Assembly: GCA_015680685.1 (NCBI GenBank) | Contig: MNCI01005291.1 | Location: 384,934 to 448,933, forward strand | Length of the DNA: 64,000 bases | From: Gnetum montanum | Taxonomy: Eukaryota; Streptophyta; Gnetopsida; Gnetales; Gnetaceae | Reading direction: 5' to 3' | In this document: positions 32,046-43,679 of the stretch, piece after piece | How positions within the stretch are numbered: position 1 is the first letter of the stretch | Layout of the letters: every line of letters starts with the position of its first letter | Notes under the pieces: model-generated | Told to the model about the DNA's origin: nothing | Seen by the model: the letters and a program-made list of their open reading frames with translations, nothing else | The model's database searches: none | Program-made: the position numbers and the translations under genes

Positions 32046-34499
32046 ATCTTCCCTTTTTTGGTAATGTCAAAAACTTAAGAAACTAGGTTAGTCTTTATCA
32101 CAATATCAAAATACATAAGCTACTTCTCCTCCTTTTTTGACATGACCAAAAAGGATGATGCATATAAACTTGTATCTTAAAGATGTATTATTTTAGAACA
32201 AAAACATATAGTTATGGGGAGCCATTGCATAATGAGCACAAAACTCTCCTTTGGTATGGACAACACCAAAAAGAATCCATCCAAACACTTGTAAAAATAT
32301 TTCATAATTTAATTGTGCATAACAAACAAACATTTTGCAAGGGAACCGTATAAAGAGTACACATCTTATTAATTTCATAGTGCTAATGAACTAAAACTAG
32401 TGTTTATCAGAAAGTGTCCCTTCATCAATCCACAACAACAAGAAACATACTTGATTCAAGCTTTTCAAAAGATATTTAAGAGCAACTAACCTTTTTTTAA
32501 ACCAATATTCTTCTAACAATCCAAGAGCAATTTCAAGAGGAGTAAAAACATGCATATTCAATGTTTAAGCAATACATCTTATCATGCTGAAAAAGTCAAA
32601 ATATATCAACAGATCACAGTCAATCATCTAGTAAATTCATAAACTAATATTAAAAAATTGCCTCTATATATGTATATATACACCTCATGACTTATCAAAA
32701 GAAATTATGAACACCATTTCTAGTACCAATCACAGTACTTGAGATTTCTAAGGATAGTAAATCTCAACACATATTTGCAAAAAGGATCTTAGGCACTAAA
32801 AATGATACATTCTCAACATACAAGAGGTTAGACATGAATCATTAAATCCTTAACATAGTACTCATAAGTTTATCTAACATATAATGTTCAAGATCTTTCA
32901 TAAATAAATATCATCTTTAGATAAAGATTGTTAAATGTTATCTTTTTCTTTACCAAATGAATATGCTCTTCCTTGCCTATAGGTGCTAGATATAGAAAGC
33001 TTAGCAATTATGATATCATATCTTTGAGAGAATCACTCAAGACTCCCCTTTCATATATAACTCATCTTTTGAAACATCCATTGTAGAGATATGGATTGTT
33101 ATTCTCCTCTTAAGCCCTTTAGGATCTCCATGTACAAAGAAATTCTAAGATCAAGTATGAACACTAATGTCTCCCATTAGTTTTATCAAAGAAAGTCTAA
33201 AACACTTCCAGTCATGGCAAAATATATTTAATTTATCAAAAATCATCACAAGAATATAGACATAAACATCACACATTCTTTGAAAATCACACAAGGGACT
33301 AGGTAAAGCTTCCATAACTCTAGATTTTCATATCAAGATCAATTTTGAGGCCTCTCATAAAATAAGCAAATAATTCCTATTAAAATTTTTCTTTTCTCAT
33401 AAGATACATGAATTACATTAAAGGTACCAAATCCAATGCTTAATTTACAAACATCAAAAATATTTCAAAAGAAATTAGACTTTATGATTTCATAGGGAAT
33501 CAACTATGCCAAATCATAGGGAACATAATACAACAATGAATGTTTAGCAAAAAAATTTTGGTCCATGAATTATAGTCAAGGATTTTAAACCAATTGAAAT
33601 CAATACAATCTAGTTAATAATCCAAGAGATGATTTATTAATAAAAACTTTAAAGTAGCACAAGCTTCCACTCAACCATAAACTAATCAAGCTATTTTTCA
33701 TCACATCATACTCATATGTTTACAAAAGATAGCATAATCACATATACATAGATGATATCATTTTATTTGACAACCAATAATGCCTTATTAATATGGTTAT
33801 CTTAATATTTGTAGAACCTAGAGCTAATTTTCCATAGTCTTGAAAGATACTTATAATACATTAAATACATATCTCTACTTAACTTTCTTTGCAAAGAGAG
33901 TGAAGATGCTTACAATGCTAGAGAATGAGATTCCTCTTTTGAGGTTTTTTTTCTTATGCAAACTTCTTCAATCTTCAAGGCTTGACTTCCTCTCACTAAT
34001 TTTTTGAAGAATGTCTTCTCATTCTCATGTTTCTTTTTTCTTGATTCTCCAAACTTTCTTCACTTCCTTATCCTTTTGAGTTGTCCAATCATTCTTGACT
34101 CCTCTATGATTTATTTGCTTATCCTTTTTACCCTGAAAAATCATTTCTAGGCACATTTGGATAAGACCAAGGCATCCTATGATATGACCAAGTGCTCATG
34201 TGATAATATTTTAAATTTCATTCTCATTGTTTATGCCCAAATTTACTACAATAATAACATCTCACATTACTATAGTAGTTAAAATGATTGTACCTTGGAG
34301 GTACTCTTGATTGAGATGTAGTACCCATTGATTCTTCACTTGTTGGAGTGGCCTTTGGTTAATATGGGGTTGGTGAAGATGGTTAATCTTGTGTAAAACA
34401 TTCTAGTCCACTTTTATCATGTGTACTTCTTCCTTGTCCTAATACCATCCAAAGGGATTCTTTTCCCTTTACTAGCTTTTCATTCACAAGTTTAACATC
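32046..34499 (-). other. Antisense copia interior, noncoding
   Basis: Only scattered short ORFs. The part next to the LTR (32046-32150) matches 16050-16212 of the plus copia (polypurine tract CAAAAAAGGGAAGAT on the minus strand). No RT, integrase or RNase H motif could be read in any frame. Confidence 0.6.
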
Positions 34500-35795
34500 T
34501 GCAATTTCTTGCTTAGCCTACTCATAAGACAAGGTTAGTTTTTCATTCTCAGCCCTTAGGTCTAAGACTTCATTGGTAAGATCTGAAATGATTGAATTTG
34601 ATAAGGATATTTCATGCTCTTTACTCTTGACTTGTTTATTTAAATTATTGTAAAAAAATTTTAAAAAAAAGTTCATTACATAATAGATCAAACCTTTCTT
34701 CATCATTAAGATCATCATCTAATGAATTAGCTTTATCATCTGTGATGACCATATAGATTACATGAGAATTTTTCACATTATTTTCCATCTCTTATTTACT
34801 TCACTCAGCACCATCCCAACTTGTATAAAAGTTGGTTTTCTTCATTTCACCATTGAGCTTGTTTTTGTGTTGCAACCTATTACAAATAGAACATTTAAAG
34901 GCCATATGGCCTTTTCCTCTACAAATACAACACTCTATAGATAAAGAATCAAAATATGAACTTTAAAGAAATTTACCTCTCTCTTTACCTTTGAAAGGCT
35001 TTAATCTTTGCTAATTGGTGTTTCTCCCTTTCTTGGCTAAGAGTCTTTGCATCTTCCTTGAGAGAAGAGCTATCTCCTCTTCACTTCCTTCATCAAGTTC
35101 ATTTGCCTCCTTTTTCTTAGAACTAGTTTTAAGGATGATGGGTTTTTCTTGAATAGCCCCTTCACTTATGAGGTTCTTTTCATAAGCAATGAGAGCACTT
35201 TGAAGCTCTTCAAATTTCAAAACTGAAAAGTCTCTAATCTTCTCCATGGCTATGACCTTTGCTATGAATTCTGGTTGGAGAGTTCTAATCATTTTAAATA
35301 TGACATCACTTTTAGGTAAATCTCTACCAATAACTCTAATAGTCACAACAAGATCATTCACTCTAGAAAAATAATCTTTTATTTTCTCTCCTTCTCTCAT
35401 CTTTAGCTTATCATACTCACTTTGCAAGACTAACAATTTAGATTGCTTAACTATAGATGTACCCTCATAAGTAGCCTCTAAGGTTACCTAAATTTCTTTG
35501 GTCATTTTATAGCCAGCTACTCTATTAAAGTCAGATTTCTTCAAAGCAAAGTATAATTAATTTTTTCTTTTGAATCAAACATGAACTTATATTTTTATTC
35601 TTGCATCCATTTGCTCAACAACTTAATGGCTTTTATTGTGCTATCAATGGGCAATGTGTAGCCTTCTAGGATGGACTCCCACACTTCAAATTCCATAGAC
35701 TTGAAGAAGCCTTACATTCTTGCCTGGTAAAGTCATACCCATCAAACATTGGTGGCTTCAAGTAAAATGTTCACTACATAGTTCACCCTTGAATT
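34500..35795 (-). pseudogene. gag: Antisense copia Gag (UBN2-type)
   Basis: Minus-strand frame from about 35795: KSMEFE and ESILEGYTLPID near the start, then a continuous 141-codon stretch (35436-35011) with KLKMREGEKIKDYF, IRTLQPEFIAKVIAMEKI and LKFEELQSALIAYEKN, the diagnostic core of UBN2-type copia Gag. The CCHC knuckle CCICRGKGHMAFKC lies at 34932-34891. A coiled-coil part with LNKQVKSKEHEISLSNS follows (34718-34518). The reading frame is better preserved than in the plus-strand copy, with fewer stops in the core. Confidence 0.85.
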
Positions 35796-35825
35796 TGATG
35801 AAGATGAAGAACAAAGAGTACCATG

Positions 35826-35837
35826 CTCTGATACCAC
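35826..35837 (-). promoter_or_regulatory. Antisense copia primer-binding site
   Basis: On the minus strand TGGTATCAGAGCATGG (35836 down to about 35821), the canonical initiator Met tRNA complement, adjacent to the LTR. Confidence 0.85.
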
Positions 35838-36453
35838 TTTTGGACCCTAGAACTTAGAAGGTGGGGGGCATGGGGGATGAATAAGGTTCCCAAATTGAAC
35901 CTATATGAAACAAAGCACACACATAAATGTATGTGGTTCCCCAACTTGGGTACTTCATAGTTAGAGGATAGATCACAAGCACACCTCTGGACTTTATTTC
36001 TCTTAAAATATGGTTGAAGGGTCCAAACCCTGTACAATCTTCAAGGCCTAATCTAGAGTGTTTTGCCACAACATCAACCAATCAACCCTGCAAGATCCTA
36101 TCAAGCTTGGAATGAGGTTTTCAAGCTTTCACAAGATTTACAACATTGAGCTCCACTCCAAAGTGTTGTACTACACTACCAACAACTCAATCCTGCAAGA
36201 TCCCAACAAGCTCAAGCAAGATGCCTTCTTGTAAGAAGCACATCAATCCCAGAGGGCAATAAGAGAGAACAATTACAAGGAATGAATGCAACTCAATTTT
36301 TTGATCCTTTCACTTTGAGATACATCACACTTTACAATGAATAAATGATTATATAATGAAGAGAAATAGAGATTACAAGGACCAATAAATGATTTAACAA
36401 TGATTGTACATAAGCTTACACTTTTCCCAATGCACATGAAATTTCTAGAAAAA
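35838..36453 (-). repeat. Antisense copia 5' LTR, outer half missing
   Basis: It aligns with about the inner 610 bases of 30795-31420, then stops after TTCCCAATGCACATG; the outer 600 bases are missing although the CAATG duplication follows directly. Confidence 0.82.
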
Positions 36454-36693
36454 CAATGATTTAATTTTAACAACCACCTTGGTGTAGATATGGAATAATG
36501 GCCCTATCCCAAGCTAGAATACACTAAAATGGCTAGGAAAACAAGCAAAAAAGTAGCTAGTGATGGCCTACTTTGGAATTGCAATAGATGAACTTTCAAT
36601 AACAACAAGATTTAGTAGTTGGGAGATGCCTTGGGCTACTGTATCTACCTCCTCAATCATTGGATTCTTGGTCTTACCACCTCTTTTCTTCAT

Positions 36694-37080
36694 GATTGCA
36701 GTATCAACACTAGGAGAGCTTGGAAACTAGGAGGATGGAAGCTTCAGTGTTACCTAGGAAGGATATTTGTAGTAATCACACTAAGGATTAGAAGTTCTTA
36801 CAGTGAAAATATCTACCAAGGCTCTGCTCCAATGCATTGTGTGATGGAATAAGAGTTGTGTGATGAATTTTTGCAATAATTTGACATAAATACTTGGATC
36901 TAAACCTAAATGCCTTCTCCCATGCCCTCGTTACCAATTCTAAGCACTAAAATGCATAATGCACTGGAAGTGCAACGGGAGAAAACTCTCTCCACATTGG
37001 GAAGGTGAGAGTGTACATCTAGATTCAAATTTTTTAATTTTTTAGTGTGCCCCACTAGCCACCTCCCTAGTTTGATGGGC
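36694..37080 (-). promoter_or_regulatory. Conserved 5' flank of antisense gene, B1
   Basis: Between the antisense ATG and the tandem array. It is alignable with 61622-62010 in B2: CACTTxxAGT-GCA elements (GTGCACTTCCAGTGCATTATGC here; AGTGCACTTGGAGTTATGG there), GCATTTAGGTTTxxxTC and GGTAGAxATTTTxxxTGTA upstream of the ATG. Conservation in both copies of noncoding DNA directly upstream of the ATG is what a promoter and leader would show, but no TATA box stands out. Confidence 0.4.
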
Positions 37081-40020
37081 TTTAAACTTGGAAACCTCTT
37101 CTACGATGAGGTTTTTATTCATTAAAACTCATAAAATTATTTTGCAATCTTATTCCCTCCTAATCCACATTGGGAAGCATGGATCTAGCATGAATGCATG
37201 TCTCCTACCCTTCACAATCATAAAAACCATCCCTTTGTCATTTTTGATAGTTTTCATCAACATACATGAAACCTTAGACCCCGACAAGAGGTAATACCTT
37301 GACAAAGCTTACCACATTGGGACAACACTGCTCAGCATGGATCTAGCATTGACCAAGAGAAGTAACATCCGTACACATCCTTTGATGTTGACCAAGCCCT
37401 GATCAAGCCTCAGGGTGGACCCCACATTACCTTAAACCCCTCTGGTCATCCCTGGAAGATTTGAAACATTGGTAAACCTAGTCGAAAGTGATCAAAAATT
37501 TTAGATTTAGTTGATCCACTCTATGGAGAGATCCATCCATGTTGCTCAGCATGGATCTAGTGTGGATGGATGGGTTGATCTTAAATTAGCAAAATAAACC
37601 ATAAAATTGTCATATTTTCGGTCTAACACCCCTTGTCAACTTTCAATAGCATAGATTAATCAAAAACAACTTTATTTTTTCATCTAGACATCCTCTTCAC
37701 ATTGGTGAACTCCCCATCTAATTTTCCTATTGATGATCAAATGTGGATGCCTTGGGGATATGAAAAAAACCACATACCATAAATTTAAATAGTCATAAAA
37801 TGTACTTTGATGGCCTAGAAACCCTTGCATGAACTTCAACAATCAAAAATTGTCAAGATTTTACTTAATTTTTACATAAGAAATCCTATACATGTTGGTA
37901 AACCCTCCATCCATGCTAACCAACATGAGTGCCATGGGGGTATGCCAAAAAATTCATTCCATAGCCATAAATAATCTTAGAACCTACCCTAGTGACCTTT
38001 CAACCCTGCTAGAGCTTTCCAAAATCTTCAAATGTCTCAAAATTGATTAAAAATGGCAAAACATTATCATCCCCCTCCCATCCACACTAGATCCATGTTG
38101 CCCAATGTGGATGAATGGGGATGACTACATGAGGCTTCAAGGAGCCTTCAAGCTAATAGATTTTGACACAAAATCTTAACTATCAACACTAGCAGCTCTG
38201 AAAGCTAACATGCATGGGCAATTTGCTGTCAAAAGGGTCTAGATCTAACATCTTTAATCTATCCATGCTAGGTGGCATGGATCTAGTATCGATAAGAGGG
38301 ATATATCCAAAAGCTTTCATGATTTATGTTGAAATTAACATATGTTAACTTACTTACCTTCTCAAAGACTCTAGTAACCAAAATCTAACAAAACCCACTC
38401 TATTTCATGATCATCCTTGCTCCCACACTATTAACCCCCCTCATCCATGATGGCCAACATGGATCTAGCATGGATACTAAGGGGAAGACCTAAAGAAGGT
38501 TCATAAATACCTCAAAATGATACTATATGGCCTTGCATGCATCTTACAACCCTATTAGCACATCCCAAAGCATTAGACTTTACAAAAATATCAAAAACTA
38601 TAAATAATTGATCCCCTTAAATTCTCCATGTTGGCCAATGTAGATCTAGTATGGATCCAAAGGGGTAAGTTTATAAACCCTTTAAAAACCTTTAAAACTA
38701 CCAAATTTTGATCCTAGACTTCATAATATCGGCAATCTTGGAGACATGCATGCATGACCAAAACTTGTTAAAATAGCCAAAAGTTAATCACCTTAGATCC
38801 TCCATGATAGATCCACATTGGCTAGCATGGATCTAGTGTGGATCCAAGGGGGTAGCCTCCAAAACCACTTAGAATCCCTCAAAACTGCTAAAAGTTGACA
38901 TTGGCAACCTTGGGAACTAACATGCATGGTTGATTTGCTATAAAACTAGCACAGATTTGACATTGTTGATCTATTCACACTTAGGGAGACTTGATCCATT
39001 CTAACTAGTGTGGATCCACCATGGATGAGTTTCCTTTCTACTTTTGATATAAAATTGACATCCCCAGAGACCAAAAACCTACACCAACAAAGCCTATAAC
39101 CTCGCAGCCTCAAGTTTTCACTTGTTTAACCTTGTTTTTTACCATGAAACATACTAGGCTCCCTCAGTCATAGTAGATCAATGCTACCTAGTGTGGATGA
39201 AGGATAGATAACCATGCATGACCTTAAACAACCTTCATACTTACCCAAATTTGGTCAAAAACCCTAGAAACTGATGTTTATAACTTCTAGAGCCTAAAAC
39301 CTTAGTCGATTTGTTGCCAAAACCATCCTAGGAAAAAAAACTAAGAACACCCCCATTCATCCACATTATATCCATGCTTGCTATCATGGATACTACCTCC
39401 AACTTAATCTAATGCTTAAAAGTCTTCCAAAATGGCCTCGAAACACAATTTGGGAGTGCACAATTGTGAAAACTTGGTCTTGGCTGCAAATCCAAACTTG
39501 TTTAGCCTTGTTATGGCTTAAATCTTGAGCATCCACATTGAGCCCCCTCCCAACCATATTGGACAACATAGATACTAGGGGTATAACTTCAAAACTTGCT
39601 TTTTAGCCATTTTCAACCTCCAAAATGACCAATTTTGACAAATCTAGCCCTATGCTGCCTAGGGAAGACCCTGGAATCCAAATTTTGATCCTGCTGATGT
39701 CTTGCCACAACCCATTTTCATTAGTATCCATGCTGGATCTACATTGCCTAGTGTGGATCCAACATGGGTGGTAGATCTAGGATTCAAAAGGGATTCCCAT
39801 GGATTGAAACTGATGCCAAAACTAGCATATTTTCTTTCCTAGTCCACTATGCTAACATGAAAATCACCAAGATTTGAAAACTATCCAAAATGGGCCTAGG
39901 AAACTATCTAGATGTTTCATCTACAGTGAGGTCCATCCTATCCATGTTGGCCAACATGGATCCAGTATGGATCTAGTGTGGATAACCTAAAAATGTTGCT
40001 TTTTTAGCACAAACAACCTC
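37081..40020. repeat. Imperfect tandem array, about 185-bp period, B1
   Basis: A core such as CCATGTTGGCCAACATGG-ATCTAGCATGGATCC recurs near 37170, 37345, 37550, 37730, 37910, 38100, 38280, 38460, 38640, 38820, 39000, 39185, 39375, 39560, 39750 and 39960, a spacing of about 175-205 bases. Between cores the text is also related (CCTCAAAA-, AACCTTGGGAACT-, ACATGCATG-, CAAATTTTGAC-). Units are well diverged, so the array is old. The corresponding array in B2 is at 62050-64000. Confidence 0.8.
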
Positions 40021-40739
40021 AAAATAGCCCTAATTGATGCCTAAACTCACCTGTGACCCTTGTAGCCTAAAACTATGACCTTCTAAGGCCTAAAATTGGC
40101 ATGATCTAATCCCTTTTGACCTTATTTTGATAAGGATTAACCATATGTATCCCACTTTGCCTTATTGCACCTTGTTTCATCATATCACAACCTATTTTGA
40201 TCATTGTTGCATTGTTGACCTTTTTTAACCTCAATACTACCTCTATCTCAATGTGTTTACCTTTATTCTCTACATTATATCCCTCTATAGTCTTGTTTAG
40301 CCCTTAAATGGTATTAAATGATGGGATTTGAACTTCCTTGACCACCATTTGGTGCCATGTGATCATGGCCCACTAAGGCCTAAAAGTGGAATCATGGTTT
40401 ACCAAGACCTTAAATAGCCAAGCTTGTGATTTTAATTGTCCTTATTTTACCTTGTTATGCTTTAGCTCATTTTAGCTTTATTTAACCTTTAGCTAACCTT
40501 TGTTTATCCTTCGTTTCATTTTATTAATCTCTTTCTATCTTTTATAGCCTTATACAACCTTGTTTGCCTTTTTTTGTATTTTATACCATGGATTTGCATA
40601 ATTTTATAGAATTTTGACATTATTTACTCATCTTTACCTAGGTTTCACTTAATGTGCTTATGGTTGACATACAAGATTGAAGTATGAGTAATTGTGAGTA
40701 GATTAGTTTGTGTTGGAGCCTAAGTAGGCCTTACAATGA
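40021..40739. other. Spacer between array and pol, AT-rich
   Basis: Pyrimidine-rich text (CTTTATTTAACCTTTAGC, CCTTGTTTGCC) with one or two CATGGCC phrases near 40360-40410. No ORF supported. If the element splices pro to RT as Ogre does, an acceptor could be expected here; I cannot identify one. Confidence 0.45.
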
Positions 40740-41233
40740 TATAGAATGATGTATTGATCCTAATTGCCTAGATCGTGAGCCTAAGAGTCTTGTTGACCAT
40801 GTAGCCTTGATAGAGAAACCTTTAGAATGACTTGAAAACCTAGTTAAAACCCCTGACCTAGAGGCTAGTGACATTATTGAAGACTCTCTAGTTGAGGTTC
40901 CTATCATGACACATAGTGGTGAGGAGAAAACCCTAAAACTAAGTTCCTCACAAGAACCTCAATAGGCTCAAGACATCATCAAGGTCCTATAAGACAACAT
41001 TAAGGTCTTTTCCTAGTCATATGAAGATATCCTAGGCCTAGGCCTGTATTTAGTACACTAGAATATCATAACTAATCCTAACATTAGAGCAATTAAGTAG
41101 AAAGTTTTGCAAGATTAGACTTGATTAGGGATTGGTACTTTGATGAAATCACAAAGCTATACCAAGCTAGTTTCATTAAAGTTTTTGATTATGTAGAATC
41201 GATGTTGAACATAGTGGTAGTTCCTAAGAAAAA
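40740..41233 (+). pseudogene. pol: Family B pol: N-terminal part of reverse transcriptase
   Basis: EPKSLVDHVALIEKP and the acidic SDIIEDSLVEVP precede SYEDILGLGL, equivalent to the SYxDMPGL motif before RT in Tat/Athila elements. KLYQASFIKVFDYVESMLN and IVVVPKK are RT fingers (normally KLL-GFI, W-NVVLVKKKNG). The text stops in frame at the N at 41234, just before the KNGK/D-R-D part. RT makes DNA from the element RNA. Many TAG stops. Confidence 0.82.
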
Positions 41234-41234
41234 N

Positions 41235-41742
41235 CAATGCATGGATAAGATAGTATATTGGAATCTTTGCTCCATCATCACATTTTTTATAGAGTAGAGA
41301 GGTAATGGATGTGTCAAAGATAGCAAGGCAGATGTGGAATGGTTTTTCATCTTGTGGATGATAGACCATTGGTAGTTGTGCTAACTCTTGCTTAAGGTTT
41401 TTAAAGGCCTTTTGGCATTGAGCCATGCAATCATAGTGAACTTCTTTCTTAACCAAGTATTGCATGGACTATAACTTATTCATAAACCTAGAGATGAACC
41501 TATGAGTAAATTGTAATCTACCTTGCAATCCCCAAACCTCCTTAAGGTTAGTAGGCATCACCAATTTGGATATGGCCACAACCTTATCAAGATCAACACA
41601 TATCCTTGCTTCAGACAATACAAAGTCAAGAATCTTACCAGTCTTGACACCGAAATACACTTATTGGGATTGAGCCTAAGCTCATAATTGATGCATTATT
41701 TAAGTACAAGGTCTAGGTCATGTGCATGGTTGTTGGTCACTT
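41235..41742 (-). pseudogene. pol: Family B pol: RT thumb and RNase H start, inverted segment between two Ns
   Basis: Read on the minus strand from 41742 down: NHAHDLDLVLK, ELRLNPNKC, GVKTGKILDFVLSEARI, DLDKVVAI, KEVWGLQGRLQF and RFISRFMNKL (RT thumb/connection), then AQCQKAFKNLKQELAQLPMV and YHPQDEKPFHICLAIFDTS (start of RNase H). This belongs between 41233 and 41744 but points the other way. Both borders are single N characters (41234, 41743). See findings. Confidence 0.88.
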
Positions 41743-41743
41743 N

Positions 41744-42310
41744 ATAATAGCCCAATGGAAAGCCATAATAGTAGAGTTTGACCTTTTTTATGTCTCTCAT
41801 TCCTTAACAAAGGGTCAAGCTATAGCTATACAACTTAATGTTTCACCTATTGATGACCATGCAACAATAGATCTTGACTTTTCTAATGAATACATTAACA
41901 CTATTAGCAAGTTCATGAGGGTCATGAGGTGGTCATGCACTTTGATGAAGCTTCAACTGCCATTGTTATCATAAACTTTCCATCTGATGAAATCAGATCC
42001 TTCAGCTATCATTTTGAGTTTTCATGTACCAATAATATAGTGGATTATGAACATTTGATCAATGTGATGATGGTAGCTCATGACATAAGAAATAAGTGCT
42101 TAGCGATCAAAGGTAATTCATAAAATGTGGTCAACCTACTAACTAAGGTTTATGCATGTAAGGCCAACCATTTACAACCTTATTATGACTTAGGAAAGCA
42201 ATTGGTACAACAATTTATAGAACTTGACATCCAACATATACCCCCAAACAAAAATGCTATAGATGATGCAATTGCAATGCTAGCCCTTAGTGTGACACTA
42301 GATGTGTTTA
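41744..42310 (+). pseudogene. pol: Family B pol: RNase H domain
   Basis: IIAQWKAIIVEFDLFYVSH, KGQAIAIQLNVSPI, MHFDEASTAIV (normally YFDGAS, catalytic Asp kept), CTNNIVDYEHL (catalytic Glu kept, normally NMAEYEA), LAIKGNS (GDS expected, Asp changed to Asn) and DIQHIPPNKNAIDDAIAMLA (normally HVPRxxNxxADALA). This is a Ty3/gypsy RNase H, which removes the RNA template. It is split over two frames and one catalytic residue is lost. Confidence 0.85.
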
Positions 42311-42479
42311 GTAGTTGTCCACTTTGACTATGAACTATGTTATTCTCATAACACAGAGCATTCAGGATATCTTTGTGGTTGTCATTCATACTACTTCTAC
42401 AACAGAGTGCTATGACAATATCAAGTTTTATCTTATACATGGTGAATCTACACAAGGCTTGACTATTGCTCAAAAGGAT

Positions 42480-43647
42480 GTTGTACATAAATGATCAAAA
42501 TAGTATCTCATTATAGGTGATAACACATTATGTCAGTGGTCCTATGATGGCATATTATTAGTATGCTTAGGTAAAATCAAAGCCCAAATAGTCCTAGAGC
42601 AAGTTCACAAAGGTTTTTGTGGGAGACATATAGGACCAGGAGCCATGCCCTCTAAGATTAGATGATTAGGCTATTGCTCATCATATATGGAAAAGGACTA
42701 CCTATAGAAGATCAAAACTTATGACACATGCCAATGACATAGAAATATCATAATTGTACCACCAACTAAACTACACACTATGTGGATTACTTGGCCATTT
42801 CAAGGTGGGGCAGGATATCATTGAACCAATAATGCCTAAGCCTTCCACAGGGCATAGTTTCATCATCATTGCAACTAATACTTCACAAAGTGGGTTGAAG
42901 CTATTCTCATAAGAAGGACAACATCAAAACAAGTCTATATATTTATTCTAGATAACATAGTAGCCTATTTTTAGCATACCTATAACCATAGTCACATGCA
43001 ATGGATCATAGTTTAGTAGCCAAGAAACAAAGAAGTTTTGTCATGACCTAGGCATTAAGCACTCTTTCTCATCTCCATATTACCCTCAAGCCAATGAACA
43101 AGTAGAAGCAAGTAATATGGTCATTATCAACTTACTCAAAAATATGTTGAATAGTAACAAGTGAAAGTAGCATGAGTGGCTTGTCCATGCACTTTGGGCC
43201 TACAAAACAACCTATCGTATGACAATTGGCATAACCCTGTATAGCCTAGTTTATGATTCTAAAGTTATTTTTCCTCTTGAATTATAGGTGTTATCATTCT
43301 GAGTAGCCTTATCTAACTTCATCAATGATGAATAATGTAAGGAGCTACATACCATGGACCTTGACTCAATGGAGGAGCAATGGGTGTGAATACTTAATCA
43401 CATCAAACTATATCAAGAGAGGTAGAAATTGTAGTACAATCATAACTTAACCAAGTGTAAGATAAAGAAGGATGACCCAGTACTTAAGGTCATCCATGAT
43501 GTTGTCGATAAATTCTCAACAAACTGGGAAGGGCCCTTCCTAGGTACTAGATCCTACAACAATGAAGCATTTAGGATTATAGACATGGATGGGAATGAGT
43601 TCACAAATCTAGTTAATAATTCCTATCTAAATCCTTACTACATGTAG
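42480..43647 (+). pseudogene. int: Family B pol: integrase
   Basis: VLEQVHKGFCGRH and KTYDTCQ mark the zinc-binding part; WGQDIIEPIMPKPSTGH holds the first catalytic Asp; YFTKWVEAI follows after a frameshift. The region of the second Asp (SDNGxxF) reads CNGS, so the Asp is lost. HSFSSPYYPQANEQVEAS keeps the catalytic Glu. HALWAYKTTYRMTIG, WEGPFLGTRSYNN, FRIIDMDGNEF and NPYYM complete the C-terminal part; stop TAG at 43645-43647. Integrase inserts the DNA copy in the genome. The copy is dead. Confidence 0.85.
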
Positions 43648-43679
43648 CCTACTAAAACCAATAGTTAACGAAAAACATC

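Larger units (their letters stand above)
30795..36453 (-). mobile_element. Antisense Ty1/copia gag-only element, same family as 6260-17393
   Basis: On the minus strand: truncated 5' LTR (36453-35838), primer site, gag with CCHC knuckle, noncoding interior, polypurine tract (32060-32046) and full 3' LTR (32045-30795). CAATG flanks both ends (30790-30794 and 36454-36458), and the two flanks together reconstruct the exon sequence seen in B2 (around 59235), so this is the true target duplication. The interior is about 3.8 kb with no protease, integrase or RT. It interrupts the antisense gene of B1 in its coding sequence. Confidence 0.85.
27358..36693 (-). pseudogene. Antisense multi-exon gene of family B, copy B1 (split by copia)
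   Basis: Minus strand. ATG at 36693 opens MKKRGGKTKNPMIEEVDTV, matching the B2 start (M..KQRGGKSKNPTI). The first segment runs to about 36459; the copia (30795-36453) interrupts the coding region, which resumes at 30789. Homologous exon pieces follow in the same order as in B2: an exon ending TYTQASPSKKKK before GTAGG near 30195; LFSVPTDRTKVTTRLVKEI (29790-29549 region); LKSFVKLLVVWGNRQW; an acidic exon with ASPIIILEKEEE near 28720; a segment with MKPWEK near 28560; and a last exon with LGDIKVPRNEGGDRP, stop TAG at 27360-27358. The 2-kb intron 1 of B2 and the start of its exon 2 are absent here. Several stops, mostly TAG. Function not recognised. Confidence 0.7.

Noticed and set aside
35011-35436. 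141-codon ORF as a functional host protein
   Set aside because: Clear UBN2-type copia Gag within an element with LTRs, primer site and target duplication.
37081-40020. Array as CRISPR-like or as coding repeat protein
   Set aside because: Whole unit repeats imperfectly, no conserved short repeat with unique spacers, no open frame across units.
41235-41742. Minus-strand ORFs as an independent antisense pol element
   Set aside because: The domains fill exactly the missing part of the plus-strand pol and the borders are Ns, so misorientation is simpler.
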